DNA from: Klebsiella pneumoniae
GTDB lineage: Bacteria > Verrucomicrobiota > Verrucomicrobiia > Limisphaerales > SXTU01
Direction of reading: 5' to 3'
Length of the DNA stretch: 54,374 nt
Assembly: GCA_943330855.2 (NCBI GenBank)
Contig: CALQJI020000028.1
Coordinates: 1 to 54,374 of the forward strand
Shown here: positions 17,601 through 27,376 of the stretch, in pieces
How positions within the stretch are numbered: position 1 is the stretch's first letter
How the letters are laid out: each line of letters begins with the position of its first letter
The notes under the pieces: model-generated
Database searches by the model: none
What the model saw: the letters and a program-made list of their open reading frames with translations, nothing else
What the model was told of the DNA's origin: nothing
Program-made: the position numbers and the translations under genes

Positions 17601-17999
17601 ATGAACTGCCAACAAGTCCTTCTGAGTGTCGCCCTCTGCGCGCTTTTCACTGCGCCAACCATCGGGTGCAAAAAACGACAGGCTCCTTCCCCTTCGGGAG
17701 AGGGGGGAGCGGTGGAAGCGAGCGGTGCAATCAGCACCCCCGTGATAGCCGACCCGCCGAAAAATCTACCTCCCAACACCCTTCCATTACCCCGCCCAGC
17801 CACCAAGGCTTGGTCGGAAAGAACGCGGCCGGAGAAGCTTGTTCAGATGGATTTCTGGCTGAATCAACACCAGTTTGGGGATGCATCGCAAAAGGGAAGA
17901 ACCGTAGGCGAAATCCGTGCCGCCAGCTTGAATCCTGCCGAACAGAAGGAGCTGGAAGATACCCGAAAACGCTTCGGCTACGCACCCCTCGGCCAGTGA
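17601..17999 (+). CDS. Putative lipoprotein, function unknown
   Basis: A 132-residue protein with a short hydrophobic leader ending APTIGC at Cys23, a plausible though imperfect lipobox (Thr at -3). Residues 24-70 are low-complexity and Pro/Ser-rich; the C-terminal 50 residues (MDFWLNQHQFGDASQKG onward) are charged and probably form the folded part. No family is recognised. The start is chosen because it begins the signal sequence; the leader is AGTCCTCCC, pyrimidine-rich. Confidence 0.65.
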   Translation: MNCQQVLLSVALCALFTAPTIGCKKRQAPSPSGEGGAVEASGAISTPVIADPPKNLPPNTLPLPRPATKAWSERTRPEKLVQMDFWLNQHQFGDASQKGRTVGEIRAASLNPAEQKELEDTRKRFGYAPLGQ

Positions 18000-18019
18000 G
18001 GTGAGGCGTGCGCCCACCT

Positions 18020-18757
18020 TCAGTGGCCGTTGGCGGTAAAAGGGCTGCACCAAGTGGGCGTCCGGCCGGCTGGGGCTGCTACTCCAGTGATGTTGTCCCC
18101 GGACATGACGGACCATTCTTGCAGTTTGAAGAACTCTGCCTGGCCACCAAGACTCCCTGACAAGGCACCTACATTGTGCCTGCGGCTGATACCTTCGTTG
18201 GGATAGTTTCCGCCGTCGTTCCAATACCCTGCCGGCCCCCTTTCGTCCGATTCCCAAAGGATAATGTCGGTCTCATTCTGGAACTGAACTCGGCGGCCAG
18301 TTTGCGCCGTCATCCCTCCGTAAGCCTGGGAATAACCCGAAACCGCCCCGTTCATGCAGTAGCTGGAAATTTTCTGGCCCCGAGAAGCAACTTGAGCCGC
18401 ATCCTTGAAGTCCATCGGACACCGGTAGCCGTTCGTGTTAGGTATGGTTCGCCACAGTGCACCGAGCGTCGCGTCCTGTCCGGCAGCCGTGTCCATGTAA
18501 AGCCAGCCTGGGTAGTTGGCGAGGGTGCCCCAATTGCTCCACGGCATCTTATCGTCGTATTCGTCGCAGTAGAGGCGCATCGCCATGAGCAATTGCCTCA
18601 TGTTGTTCACGTCGATCGTTTGCGCCGCTTTTGCCTTTGCCTTGCTCAAGGCCGGCAAGAGCATCCCCGCCAGAATGGCGATGATCGCGATGACGACGAG
18701 CAGCTCGATGAGCGTGAAGCCGCGTCGGGCGGAAGGGGACGTGTGGTCAGTTTTCAT
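18020..18757 (-). CDS. Prepilin-type N-terminal cleavage/methylation domain protein
   Basis: A 245-residue type IV pilin/type II pseudopilin-like protein. The prepilin peptidase site is Gly13-Phe14 with the conserved Glu18, followed by the long hydrophobic helix ([18 protein letters not shown]). The globular C-terminal domain is Trp/Tyr/Gly-rich and of the DUF1559-like kind very abundant in PVC bacteria. No pilin assembly gene lies nearby, as is usual for these scattered paralogues. It is processed at the inner membrane; the role is unknown. Confidence 0.88.
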   Translation of the reverse strand: MKTDHTSPSARRGFTLIELLVVIAIIAILAGMLLPALSKAKAKAAQTIDVNNMRQLLMAMRLYCDEYDDKMPWSNWGTLANYPGWLYMDTAAGQDATLGALWRTIPNTNGYRCPMDFKDAAQVASRGQKISSYCMNGAVSGYSQAYGGMTAQTGRRVQFQNETDIILWESDERGPAGYWNDGGNYPNEGISRRHNVGALSGSLGGQAEFFKLQEWSVMSGDNITGVAAPAGRTPTWCSPFTANGH

Positions 18758-18903
18758 ATTGTTTCGCGCAAGCTGCGCTTTGGCGGAATGCGTGGCGACT
18801 TTTTCAACTTACGGGGTGGGACTCTTCAGCGAAAGGTTTATTCCCCGCGGCCTGCTCCGCTGGGCCAGTCCTTCGTTGAGCCGTAGAGATCCAAAAACTG
18901 GTT

Positions 18904-18915
18904 GGCAAGCTTGCC
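18904..18915. promoter_or_regulatory. Perfect 12-bp palindrome upstream of the small HTH gene
   Basis: GGCAAGCTTGCC is self-complementary and lies 31 bp before the ATG of the small HTH protein, in the divergent region with the prepilin gene. It could be an operator, perhaps for that protein itself; no evidence beyond symmetry and place. Confidence 0.3.
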
Positions 18916-18945
18916 ATCTGAAAGCACGACTCATATAAAAAACCC

Positions 18946-19338
18946 ATGAAACTAACCGATGTGGATCAATACATGGCCATGCATGCAGCGCTCGCCAAAG
19001 AAAAAGCCGCCCTTGAAGCCCGGCTCGCCGCCATCAAGCGCGCGTTGGATGGCAATGCCGGCGCCCCTGCGGCCAAGCCCGGTCGCAAACCCGGAGCGAA
19101 ACCTGGCCCCAAGCCCGTCGTCCGCCGCGGACCACGCGCGAAGAACTCCATGACCATGAAAGAGGCCATCGTCCAAGCGCTTGGCAACAAGTCGTTAGGC
19201 CGGAAGGAGCTCCTCGAAGCCGTCTTGAACGTGGGTTATAAGTTCAGCGCCAAAGACGCCCTCAGCTCCCTCAGCACCGTGCTCTACATGGACAAGGCCT
19301 TCAAAAACACCGACGGCAAGTTCAGCCTCGCCAAGTAA
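18946..19338 (+). CDS. Small basic protein with coiled coil, AT-hook-like linker and HARE-type HTH
   Basis: A 130-residue putative DNA-binding protein. Residues 1-36 form a charged amphipathic helix, 40-65 form a Lys/Pro/Gly linker with [14 protein letters not shown] (AT-hook or histone-H1-tail-like), and 68-130 look like a winged helix: [24 protein letters not shown], then LSTVLYMDK, ending [12 protein letters not shown]. That end pattern matches HARE-HTH domains by eye. A nucleoid-associated or regulatory role is inferred. The gene is monocistronic-looking, 65 bp before hisF. Confidence 0.7.
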   Translation: MKLTDVDQYMAMHAALAKEKAALEARLAAIKRALDGNAGAPAAKPGRKPGAKPGPKPVVRRGPRAKNSMTMKEAIVQALGNKSLGRKELLEAVLNVGYKFSAKDALSSLSTVLYMDKAFKNTDGKFSLAK

Positions 19339-19403
19339 CCGCGCTCCCACCGAGCGCAGCACTGGAGCATCACACTGACACTCCAATAGTCCGCCCCTGC
19401 CCC

Positions 19404-20180
19404 ATGCTCGCCAAACGTGTCATCCCGTGTCTCGACGTCCACGACGGACAGGTCACGCGCGGCGTGCAGTTCGGGCGCGCAGAGGCCGGGGGCTTGCGCA
19501 ACGTCGGCGACCCGGTCGAACTCGCCGTCCGCTACAACGAGCAGGGTGCTGATGAGATGGTGTTCTTCGACATCACGGCCAGCGCACACGGACGCACCAG
19601 CATGGTGGATGTGATTGAGCGCGCGGCGGACCAGTGCTTCATGCCGCTCACCGTCGGCGGCGGCATCCGCGTGCTAGAGGATATGCAGACCATGCTCCGC
19701 GCAGGCGCCGACAAGGTGAGCATCAACTCCTCAGCGCTCGCCACGCCGGACTTGATTCGGCAAGGCGCAGAGAAGTTCGGCAGCCAATGCATCGTCGTCT
19801 CGATCGACTGCAAACAAGTCGCACCCGACCGCTGGGAAGTCTTCGCCAAGGGCGGGCGGCAGGCGACCGGACTGGAAGCCGTCGCGTGGGCGAAGCGCGC
19901 CGTCTCCCTCGGCGCAGGAGAAATTGTCCTCAACTCCATTGACGCAGACGGCACCAAGGCTGGCTTTGACCTCGTCATCACTCGGCGCGTAAGCGAGTCA
20001 GTCGGCGTGCCAGTGGTGGCCAGCGGTGGCGCGGGCAGCTTGGATCACATGGCCGACGTGTTGCTGGCGGGCAAAGCCGACGCGGTGCTGGCCGCGAGCA
20101 TCTTCCACTTCGGCACTTATACCGTCGGCGACGTGAAGCGCCACCTGGCCAGCAAGAACATCCCCGTGCGCCCGGCTTGA
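19404..20180 (+). CDS. hisF: Imidazole glycerol phosphate synthase subunit HisF
   Basis: A 258-residue TIM barrel that, with the glutaminase HisH, converts PRFAR and ammonia to imidazole glycerol phosphate and AICAR in histidine synthesis. Catalytic aspartates are Asp11 (IPCLDV) and Asp135 (VSIDCK); the phosphate-binding TVGGGIR and ASGGAGS loops are intact. Length is normal. No other his gene is in the window, so the pathway is dispersed here. The leader CGCCCCTGCCCC before ATG is pyrimidine-rich, without Shine-Dalgarno. Confidence 0.96.
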   Translation: MLAKRVIPCLDVHDGQVTRGVQFGRAEAGGLRNVGDPVELAVRYNEQGADEMVFFDITASAHGRTSMVDVIERAADQCFMPLTVGGGIRVLEDMQTMLRAGADKVSINSSALATPDLIRQGAEKFGSQCIVVSIDCKQVAPDRWEVFAKGGRQATGLEAVAWAKRAVSLGAGEIVLNSIDADGTKAGFDLVITRRVSESVGVPVVASGGAGSLDHMADVLLAGKADAVLAASIFHFGTYTVGDVKRHLASKNIPVRPA

Positions 20181-20249
20181 GCCGTGCCGCGGCAGGGTGA
20201 GGTTCCGTCGAACCCCAACTGCTCACGCGTCGGCTTCCGATCACCTTCC

Positions 20250-20726
20250 GTGAGCTCCGATTACGAAGAAATCATCGAAGGCGTCTCCGTCCTGCGCCGC
20301 GTATCCCCCGGGCGGCACGAGGCCGTATGTGAAATCCTACACGCCGCGTTCGCTGCCGCGCTGGCCGGCAACCGCGTTGCGCGCCTGCTGGAGCCGCGCT
20401 CGGTCGTCCAGGTGTCCGCTGGCTCCTTGCTGCGCCCCGACCTCGCGCTCGTCACGGCTGCGACGGGCAAACTCTGGCTCGCGATCGAAGTGGTCAGTTC
20501 CACCGACCACCGTTGGGACACGGTCACGAAGAAGGAACTCTACGAGACCGCCGCCGTGCCGCGCCTGTGGATGGTGGACCCGCGCTACAACAACGTGGAA
20601 ATCTATCACGGCAGCCCGCACGGGTTGGCGCTCCAACACATTTACGCCGGGCGCGAAGTGCTGACGGAGAAGCTGCTGCCGACCTTGCGGGTGGTGGTGG
20701 CGGAATTGTTCGCCGCTCGAACGTAG
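20250..20726 (+). CDS. Uma2 family (PD-(D/E)xK-fold) putative nuclease
   Basis: A protein of about 158 residues from the GTG at 20250; a GTG at 20184 would add 22 residues that do not look like the domain. The fold core is LRPDLALVTA followed by LWLAIEVVSSTD, giving the Asp and Glu of the restriction-like active site, then KKELYETAAVPRLWMVDP. This matches DUF820/Uma2, a family common in PVC bacteria and cyanobacteria with unknown physiological role. It begins within 70 bp of hisF and may share its transcript. Confidence 0.78.
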   Translation: MSSDYEEIIEGVSVLRRVSPGRHEAVCEILHAAFAAALAGNRVARLLEPRSVVQVSAGSLLRPDLALVTAATGKLWLAIEVVSSTDHRWDTVTKKELYETAAVPRLWMVDPRYNNVEIYHGSPHGLALQHIYAGREVLTEKLLPTLRVVVAELFAART

Positions 20727-20743
20727 CCCACTTTGGGAGCCCG

Positions 20744-23356
20744 CTACTTCTTCTTCGCTTTGGCTTTCGGCTCGGCGGTAGCCATGGGCGCGGCAGTGGG
20801 CTTGGCGCTCGCGTGCCGCTCCAACAGGGCCCGCGCTTCGTCCGCTGTGACTTTCGTCGTCAGCGGCCAGCCCAGCGTGTCGCCGTTGGGCTTGAAGCCG
20901 CTGCCGTCCACGTCGGCCCAGATGGGATTGTGATAGGCGATGGGTTTGAGCTTCGCCTGCGCGCTGGTGCCGTAGCCGGTCTTCAAATCAAAGTTCTCCC
21001 CCGCCGCCACGACGATGAGGTGCGCGTCCTCGGCGAGCGGCACATCCAGCGTGCGGTCGAACTTCACCACGCCGTTCGCGAACCACTCCGGGTGCGTCGC
21101 GCGCGTGAAGTTCAGCTTCGGCTCGGCGCGCCCGTTCACGAGCACTTGCACGCGGTCGATGTCAATCCAGTCGGTGCATTGCACGCGCACCTTGAGCTTC
21201 ACGCCGCCGGGCGCGCGCACCGTGCCGCCGGGCTGCGTGCCGTCCTCGGTCTGCACTTGGAGGAACGGCCCGGTGGTGAGGTAGCTGCGGCCTTCCTTCG
21301 CGTGGCGGACGTTCTCGCGCCAATCAATCTTCGCCGGCTCGTCGCTCGCGCTGGGCATATACATCCGCCAGCCGCCGGTGCCGTTGCCGTAAACCGAGTG
21401 CGCATCGCACACGGCCACGCCGACGTAGCGATGACCCTTGTTGAGAAGCTGAAGCCAGATGAACTCGCGCTGGTAACGCACCGCGTCGCGCCCCGTCTTC
21501 GTGTCCTTCGAGATACTGAACGGCACGCCGCTCAAAATGCTGCTCGGGCTGTAGTTCTCCACCTCCACGCCATCAATCAACAGCGGCAGCCCGAGGAACC
21601 CGCCGTCCGCGCGCCCATCGCCGTCGCGGTCGGTGAAGTTCGCGACCATGTCGGGGTGGTTGATTTGAATCCACCGCGCCGGCTCGGGCTTCTGGAAGTC
21701 GCGCAGCGTCGCCGCGGTGATGCGCGGGTCGGTGCTCCACACGGGTGCGCCGCCGTCCTGCGTGAGCGGCACGGGGTCGAAGGGGAACGAGTTGAAGTGC
21801 GCGCCGCTGCCGGTCAACTCGACGCCGGAGACGGTCTGCAAGTGGTTCGTCAGCCCGAGACGGACGATGTGCGGCCGCCAGTCGTAGAAGCGGTTGTGCT
21901 CCGTGGTGGGCACGAACTCGACGCCCTCGGCGGCGAGGTTGATGAGGCGGTCGTCGGTGCCGCAGGTGTTGTCGCCGCTGGGCGTGGAGTGGTTGTGATA
22001 ATCCGCGCTGACCCAGCCGCGCGTGTCCACGAGGCGCTTCAAGACGCCCTTCACCATCGCGGTCTGGCCGGCGGCGAGCTTCACCGTCTGGCGCAAGTGC
22101 CCGAACTCGATGCCGCGCGTGACGACGACCTCGTAATCGCCGGGCGGCAGCGGCTGGCGGAACTGACCGTTGGCCGAGTGATACTGGTCCACGCAACCGG
22201 CGGCGCGGTTCTGCGGGCCGAGGCTGGGAACCTTCGTGCCGTTGACGCCGATGAACTGGGCTTTGCAGGGAATGGGCTGGCCGTTCTCGCCGCGAATGTC
22301 GAAGGCGATGGCGGACTGCGCTTTGAGGACCGCGCTGAACTTCGCGTTTCCGCCCGGCGCGACGGAGACTTTGGAGAGCACGCTTTCGCGTCCGAGATCA
22401 CTGCTTTCCAGTTCGTGCTCGCCCGTCGGGAGCCACAGGCTGACTTCGCCCGCTGCGTTCGGATAGGCCGCGAGGCGATTGGTGGAAGTGGGATTCGCGA
22501 GCGAGGCAACGGTCACGCGCGCGGTGGTGATGCCTTTGCCCGCGCTGTCTTTCAGCGTGCCGCTGACGAGACCGCCCGCCTCACCGCGAAACTGTCTTAC
22601 CACTCCCACCGACTGCAACGGCGACGTGCCCACCGCGACGAACCGTGCGAAGGAAATCTCCTGGCCGGGCTTGAGTTCGAGTTCCGTTGGCGGCGCTTTC
22701 ATGCCGTCGCGCTCAACCCACGCCCGCGCGTAGCCCGCTTTGTCCGCCGGGTCCACGGCGTCGGCCCACGCGATGTCGCCGGTCGTGCCCATGCTCGTGA
22801 ACGTCACCCAGCGGTCGTCCACCGTGCCTTTGCGCGTGTCCGTGCCGGCGTTGCGATAGGTGGTGACGACGAGCACGCCCTGCCAGCCGTCGCGCAGGCG
22901 ATACTCGTGGCGCTTGTAGAGGCCGCCGTTGTTGGGCGAGGTCACCACCGTCTCGATGACCGCCTCGCCGTCCTTGCCGTCCTTGGCCACGCGCACCCAC
23001 GAGACCGGCCCCTGCTGGCCGCTGGGCGAGAACGCGGTGAGTTGGTCGTTGTGCGCGCCGCGCAGCGTGAGGTCGTAGAGGCAGCCGGGGGAAATGCCGT
23101 TAGTGCCGTAGAACGTGCTCATGTTCGCGCGGCGCAGCGGGAGGTTCGCGGAGATGACGGCTTCGACCTTGTCGTTGCGCAGCACGAAGTCGCCGATGAT
23201 GCCGTCGGCCTCCTTGCCGCGCGGGAGCTGGTCCTTGTTGTCCGGGCCGATTTCAAAGGCCTCCGGCGCGGCGAGGAGCGGGAGCGCGAGGGCGGTGGCG
23301 AACACGGTGAGCAGGCGGGCGAGGCGACGGTGAACAGACTGGAACATGGGGCGCAT
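20744..23356 (-). CDS. Secreted CehA/McbA-type PHP metallohydrolase
   Basis: An 870-residue exported protein. A signal peptide (about 1-28) precedes an N-terminal beta domain, then a carboxypeptidase-regulatory-like segment (SGTLKDSAGKGITTARVTV), then the PHP domain with YHNHS at 453-457, TTEHN and further acidic/histidine ligands. The C-terminus ends in a Lys/Ala tail. CehA-type enzymes hydrolyse carbaryl or phosphoesters, but the natural substrate of PVC members is unknown. The chosen ATG has AAGGA eight bases upstream; the next ATG at 23347 is too far from it. Confidence 0.82.
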   Translation of the reverse strand: MRPMFQSVHRRLARLLTVFATALALPLLAAPEAFEIGPDNKDQLPRGKEADGIIGDFVLRNDKVEAVISANLPLRRANMSTFYGTNGISPGCLYDLTLRGAHNDQLTAFSPSGQQGPVSWVRVAKDGKDGEAVIETVVTSPNNGGLYKRHEYRLRDGWQGVLVVTTYRNAGTDTRKGTVDDRWVTFTSMGTTGDIAWADAVDPADKAGYARAWVERDGMKAPPTELELKPGQEISFARFVAVGTSPLQSVGVVRQFRGEAGGLVSGTLKDSAGKGITTARVTVASLANPTSTNRLAAYPNAAGEVSLWLPTGEHELESSDLGRESVLSKVSVAPGGNAKFSAVLKAQSAIAFDIRGENGQPIPCKAQFIGVNGTKVPSLGPQNRAAGCVDQYHSANGQFRQPLPPGDYEVVVTRGIEFGHLRQTVKLAAGQTAMVKGVLKRLVDTRGWVSADYHNHSTPSGDNTCGTDDRLINLAAEGVEFVPTTEHNRFYDWRPHIVRLGLTNHLQTVSGVELTGSGAHFNSFPFDPVPLTQDGGAPVWSTDPRITAATLRDFQKPEPARWIQINHPDMVANFTDRDGDGRADGGFLGLPLLIDGVEVENYSPSSILSGVPFSISKDTKTGRDAVRYQREFIWLQLLNKGHRYVGVAVCDAHSVYGNGTGGWRMYMPSASDEPAKIDWRENVRHAKEGRSYLTTGPFLQVQTEDGTQPGGTVRAPGGVKLKVRVQCTDWIDIDRVQVLVNGRAEPKLNFTRATHPEWFANGVVKFDRTLDVPLAEDAHLIVVAAGENFDLKTGYGTSAQAKLKPIAYHNPIWADVDGSGFKPNGDTLGWPLTTKVTADEARALLERHASAKPTAAPMATAEPKAKAKKK

Positions 23357-23516
23357 GATGGGAGTCCTTGACTTGCGAGGCAATGCGCGGCTTCGACGTG
23401 ATAAGGGCGGTGCGTGGAGGCCGTCGTGTTGCGCTCCAGCGCAGTTTGGCATTGAACCCAAGACATCCCTTGTTACGCTTCGCCCGCCTTTTCCAACGTA
23501 AATCAACCGCATAATT

Positions 23517-24569
<1,053 letters not shown>

Positions 24570-24589
24570 ACTGCTGTTGCTAATGGCGA

Positions 24590-24617
24590 GGGGAAGTCCG
24601 CGAGGACTTCCCCTTTT
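24590..24617 (+). terminator. Rho-independent terminator
   Basis: GGGGAAGTCC (24590-24599), a GCGA loop and GGACTTCCCC (24604-24613) form a perfect 10-bp stem followed by TTTTGCTT. It lies 21 bp after the stop of the TIM-barrel isomerase gene. Confidence 0.92.
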
Positions 24618-24746
24618 GCTTGGGGCGGTGGCCAGAGTTTGTAACTCCCATTAGCACGGGCTTCAACCGGGTGCGAATGGGAAGAAATTCCGCCTTAGGT
24701 TTCCGGTTGAAAACTTCGCCGCCCGCGCAAACCATCCGCGCACGCT

Positions 24747-25460
24747 ATGGCCACCCTCGTCTTCGACATTGAAACCTCGCGCTTGCCCGTGGAGCTGTTC
24801 GACGAGGCGCAGCAGGAATACCTTTTCCGCGAGGCGCAGAAACTTCCCGAGGAGCAGCAGCCCGCCAAGCGCGAGGAAATCGCCCGCCTCTTCAGCCTCT
24901 GGCCCTTCACCGCGCAGGTCGTATGCATCGCGATGCTGAACACCGACACGCAGGGCGGGCAGGTGCTCTTCCAAGCCGAGGACTTCGAGGACGAGGCCGA
25001 GAAAGGGCCAGTGAAGTTCGTCCCATGCGCGGACGAGCACGAGCTGCTCACCGCTTTCTGGGACGCGGCGAAACATTACCAACAAGTCGTCACCTTCAAC
25101 GGGCGTGGCTTCGACGTGCCCTTCCTCTACCTGCGCTCCGCCGTGCTGGACGTCCCCATCACGCGCAAGGACTGGCTGGGCTACCGCTACGCCACCGCAC
25201 CGCACTGCGATCTCGCGGAGCAACTCACCTTTTACAGCGTCAGTGGGCGTGACGGCGCCGCGCGGAAGTTCAACCTGGATTTCTACTGCAAGGCGTTTGG
25301 CATCGAGTCCCCGAAGAGCCACGGCGTCACCGGCAACGACGTGACGAGCATGCTGGAGGAGGGCCGCCACAAGGAAATTGCCGACTACTGCCTCCGCGAC
25401 GTGCGCGCCACCGTGCTGCTCCACAAGATTTGGAAGGAGCGGCTGGCGGGCATCAAGTAG
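24747..25460 (+). CDS. Predicted 3'-5' exonuclease (DnaQ-like, PF10108 type)
   Basis: A 237-residue DEDDy exonuclease. Exo I is FDIET (Asp7, Glu9), Exo II is TFNGRGFDVPF (Asp123) and Exo III is IADYCLRDV (Tyr214, Asp218). This matches the stand-alone family related to the proofreading domain of B-family polymerases, presumed to act in DNA repair or RNA trimming. It is cytoplasmic and has no operon partner. Confidence 0.88.
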   Translation: MATLVFDIETSRLPVELFDEAQQEYLFREAQKLPEEQQPAKREEIARLFSLWPFTAQVVCIAMLNTDTQGGQVLFQAEDFEDEAEKGPVKFVPCADEHELLTAFWDAAKHYQQVVTFNGRGFDVPFLYLRSAVLDVPITRKDWLGYRYATAPHCDLAEQLTFYSVSGRDGAARKFNLDFYCKAFGIESPKSHGVTGNDVTSMLEEGRHKEIADYCLRDVRATVLLHKIWKERLAGIK

Positions 25461-25811
25461 GACACGGGGAAAAGCAGGTTAACCCTCTCCTCCCAGCCCA
25501 CCATTCGTTCCACACTTGGAGTGCTTGTTATCGAACCCGGTAGAAATCCGTGAAAATCTTGCTACTGCGCTGCTTCGTTCGTCACACCCATTGGTCGCCG
25601 CGTTCACCTCCCTCGCAGGATGCGTTCGTCTCGTCCCCATCCGTTTTTCATCAGTGTTCCATCCGTGGCTAAAAATGCTTCCGGTTCAAAACGGACTACT
25701 TGAGTGAAATATGGAAACGTGAAGACAGGCGAGACACGACAGCCAACATCGGCGGTGCGCAACCGGGCTCTTCACGGTTTCCAAGTCCAAGCAACCTGCT
25801 AGAACTCACCC
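25461..25811. other. 351-bp gap before the sulfatase island
   Basis: Contains the dispersed repeat at 25547-25670 and about 140 bp upstream of the first sulfatase that should carry its promoter, which I cannot pinpoint. No frame here looks like a gene; short frames across the repeat share words with the copy at 48961 only because of the DNA repeat. Confidence 0.6.
25547..25670 (-). repeat. Dispersed repeat, second copy of the 138-bp element at 48961
   Basis: Read on the minus strand it begins AGCCACGGATGGAACACTGA and continues through CGAACGCATCCTGCG, TGAACGCGGC, GACGAAC and CAAGATTTTCAC, in the same order as the element at 48961-49098. An 11-base extra segment follows the first terminus, and the distal terminal repeat is missing. 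Confidence 0.85.
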
Positions 25812-27347
25812 ATGACTTCGTGCCGCCTTTGGTTCACCGTTCTCCTGGTTGTGCTCTTTGGGCCGTTTTGCGGGTCAACTTCCGCAGCGTCCGCCAAGCG
25901 CCCGAACATCCTGCTCATCTACTCGGACGATCAGTCTTACAAAACCGTCGGCTGCTACCCGGAGTCTTGGCCGTGGGTGAAGACGCCGAACATTGACCGG
26001 CTCGCTGCCTCGGGCGTGCGCTTCCACGCGGCGTATCTCGGCGCGTGGTGCATGCCCTCGCGTGCGGCGATGCTCACGGGCCGGCACCCGCACGGCGTCG
26101 AGAGCATGCGAATGGAGGGCAAATATCCCGCAAGCGCTTACGACCCCAAGCAATGCCCGTTCTGGCCCGCCGTCCTGCGGCAAAGCGGTTACCACACCGC
26201 GCAAATCGGCAAGTGGCACACGGGCGTGGACAGCGGTTGGGGCCGCGATTGGGACCATCAAATCGTCTGGAACCGCCCGCTCCATCCCGAGAACGCCGGG
26301 GCTTACTACGAGCGCCAGCTCCTCGCCATCAACGGCAAGGAGGAGTGGGTGGACGGCTACCCGGCGGACAATTACTCGCAGTGGGCCGACGACTACGTCC
26401 GTGGCAAGACGCGCGTCGCCGACAAGCCGTGGTTCCTCTGGCTTTGCTACGGCAGCATCCACGGCCCGTCGAAGCCCGCCGCGCGGCACAAGGGTCTTTA
26501 CGCCAATGCCGAGGTGCCAGTGCCGAAAGACATTTTTCCGCCGCGTCCGGGTAAACCCGCCTACCTCAACGACACTCAGGCGTGGGCAAAAGGCCCGGAC
26601 GGCACACCCATCGCGGGCAAGAGCGGCGAGACCTTCGGCGACACAAGCGGGAAGCAGCGGCAAACCTACGCCGACTTCGTGCGCCAGATGAACGAGTGCG
26701 TGCCGGCAATTGACGAGGGCGTGGGCAAGCTGCTCGCCGCGCTGAAGGAAACTGGCCAGCTCGAAAACACGCTCATCATCTACACCGCCGACCAGGGCTT
26801 CGGCATGGGTGAGCACGGCTTCCGCACGAAGCTCGGGCCATACGACGCCACCTACCGCTCGCCGCTCATCATCGCGCAACCCGGCCTCACGCCGACAGGC
26901 AAGGTCTGCAACGTGCCGGTGAACGCACCCGATCTCGTCGCGACCTTCGCCGCGCAGTCCGGCATAAAAATCCCGTGGGCCACGCACGGTCGCGACCTGA
27001 CGCCGCTGTTAAAGAACCCCACCGCCGCTTGGCCGCACCCGTGCCTCTACGAGTTCACCGGAGAAATCTACGGCTCCAGCGTCGCCAAGTTGGTGAAGAG
27101 CGAACCGGCTAAGGCCGAGTATCACAACGTCCCGTGGTATACCGCCATCGTGCAAGACGGCTGGAAACTCATCCACTACCTCAAGCCCGGCACCGGCGAC
27201 GAACTCTACGATTTGAAGCACGACCCGGACGAACTCACCAACCGCATCGCCGCGCCAGACGCGAAAGAGCGACTGGCGAAACTGCGCGTGGCGCTGAAGG
27301 CGGAGCTGGAGCGGACGCAGGCGGGGTTTGGTGGGCGGACAGAGTAG
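25812..27347 (+). CDS. Secreted sulfatase
   Basis: A 511-residue exported type I sulfatase. The signal peptide covers about 1-27. Metal aspartates appear in LIYSDDQ (Asp39, Asp40), and the formylglycine motif is Cys80-Met-Pro-Ser-Arg84. IGKWHTG and the C-terminal ELYDLKHDPDELTN are typical. It hydrolyses sulfate esters of an unidentified, probably polysaccharide, substrate in the periplasm or outside. It faces the minus-strand sulfatase run and ends 29 bp from it. The leader is CTAGAACTCACCC before ATG. Confidence 0.94.
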   Translation: MTSCRLWFTVLLVVLFGPFCGSTSAASAKRPNILLIYSDDQSYKTVGCYPESWPWVKTPNIDRLAASGVRFHAAYLGAWCMPSRAAMLTGRHPHGVESMRMEGKYPASAYDPKQCPFWPAVLRQSGYHTAQIGKWHTGVDSGWGRDWDHQIVWNRPLHPENAGAYYERQLLAINGKEEWVDGYPADNYSQWADDYVRGKTRVADKPWFLWLCYGSIHGPSKPAARHKGLYANAEVPVPKDIFPPRPGKPAYLNDTQAWAKGPDGTPIAGKSGETFGDTSGKQRQTYADFVRQMNECVPAIDEGVGKLLAALKETGQLENTLIIYTADQGFGMGEHGFRTKLGPYDATYRSPLIIAQPGLTPTGKVCNVPVNAPDLVATFAAQSGIKIPWATHGRDLTPLLKNPTAAWPHPCLYEFTGEIYGSSVAKLVKSEPAKAEYHNVPWYTAIVQDGWKLIHYLKPGTGDELYDLKHDPDELTNRIAAPDAKERLAKLRVALKAELERTQAGFGGRTE

Positions 27348-27356
27348 GCGGGTGAT

Positions 27357-27374
27357 GCGTCGCTGCTCCGACGC
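27357..27374. terminator. Hairpin between convergent sulfatase genes
   Basis: GCGTCG (27357-27362) and CGACGC (27369-27374) pair around a six-base loop in the 29-bp spacer of two convergent genes. It has no T-run, so function as a two-way terminator is only a suggestion. Confidence 0.35.
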
Positions 27375-27376
27375 GA

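Noticed and set aside
20513..23371. A 952-residue plus-strand open frame opposite the PHP gene
   Set aside because: Its composition (Arg, Ala, Val, His-rich, no motifs) is typical of the antisense of GC-rich coding sequence, whereas the minus strand encodes a recognisable signal peptide and PHP domain.
25516..25707. Small frames at 25516 and 48943 sharing the word AGCVRL-PIR as a conserved peptide family
   Set aside because: The shared residues come from the dispersed DNA repeat, read in the same frame by chance; there is no start context and the flanks differ.
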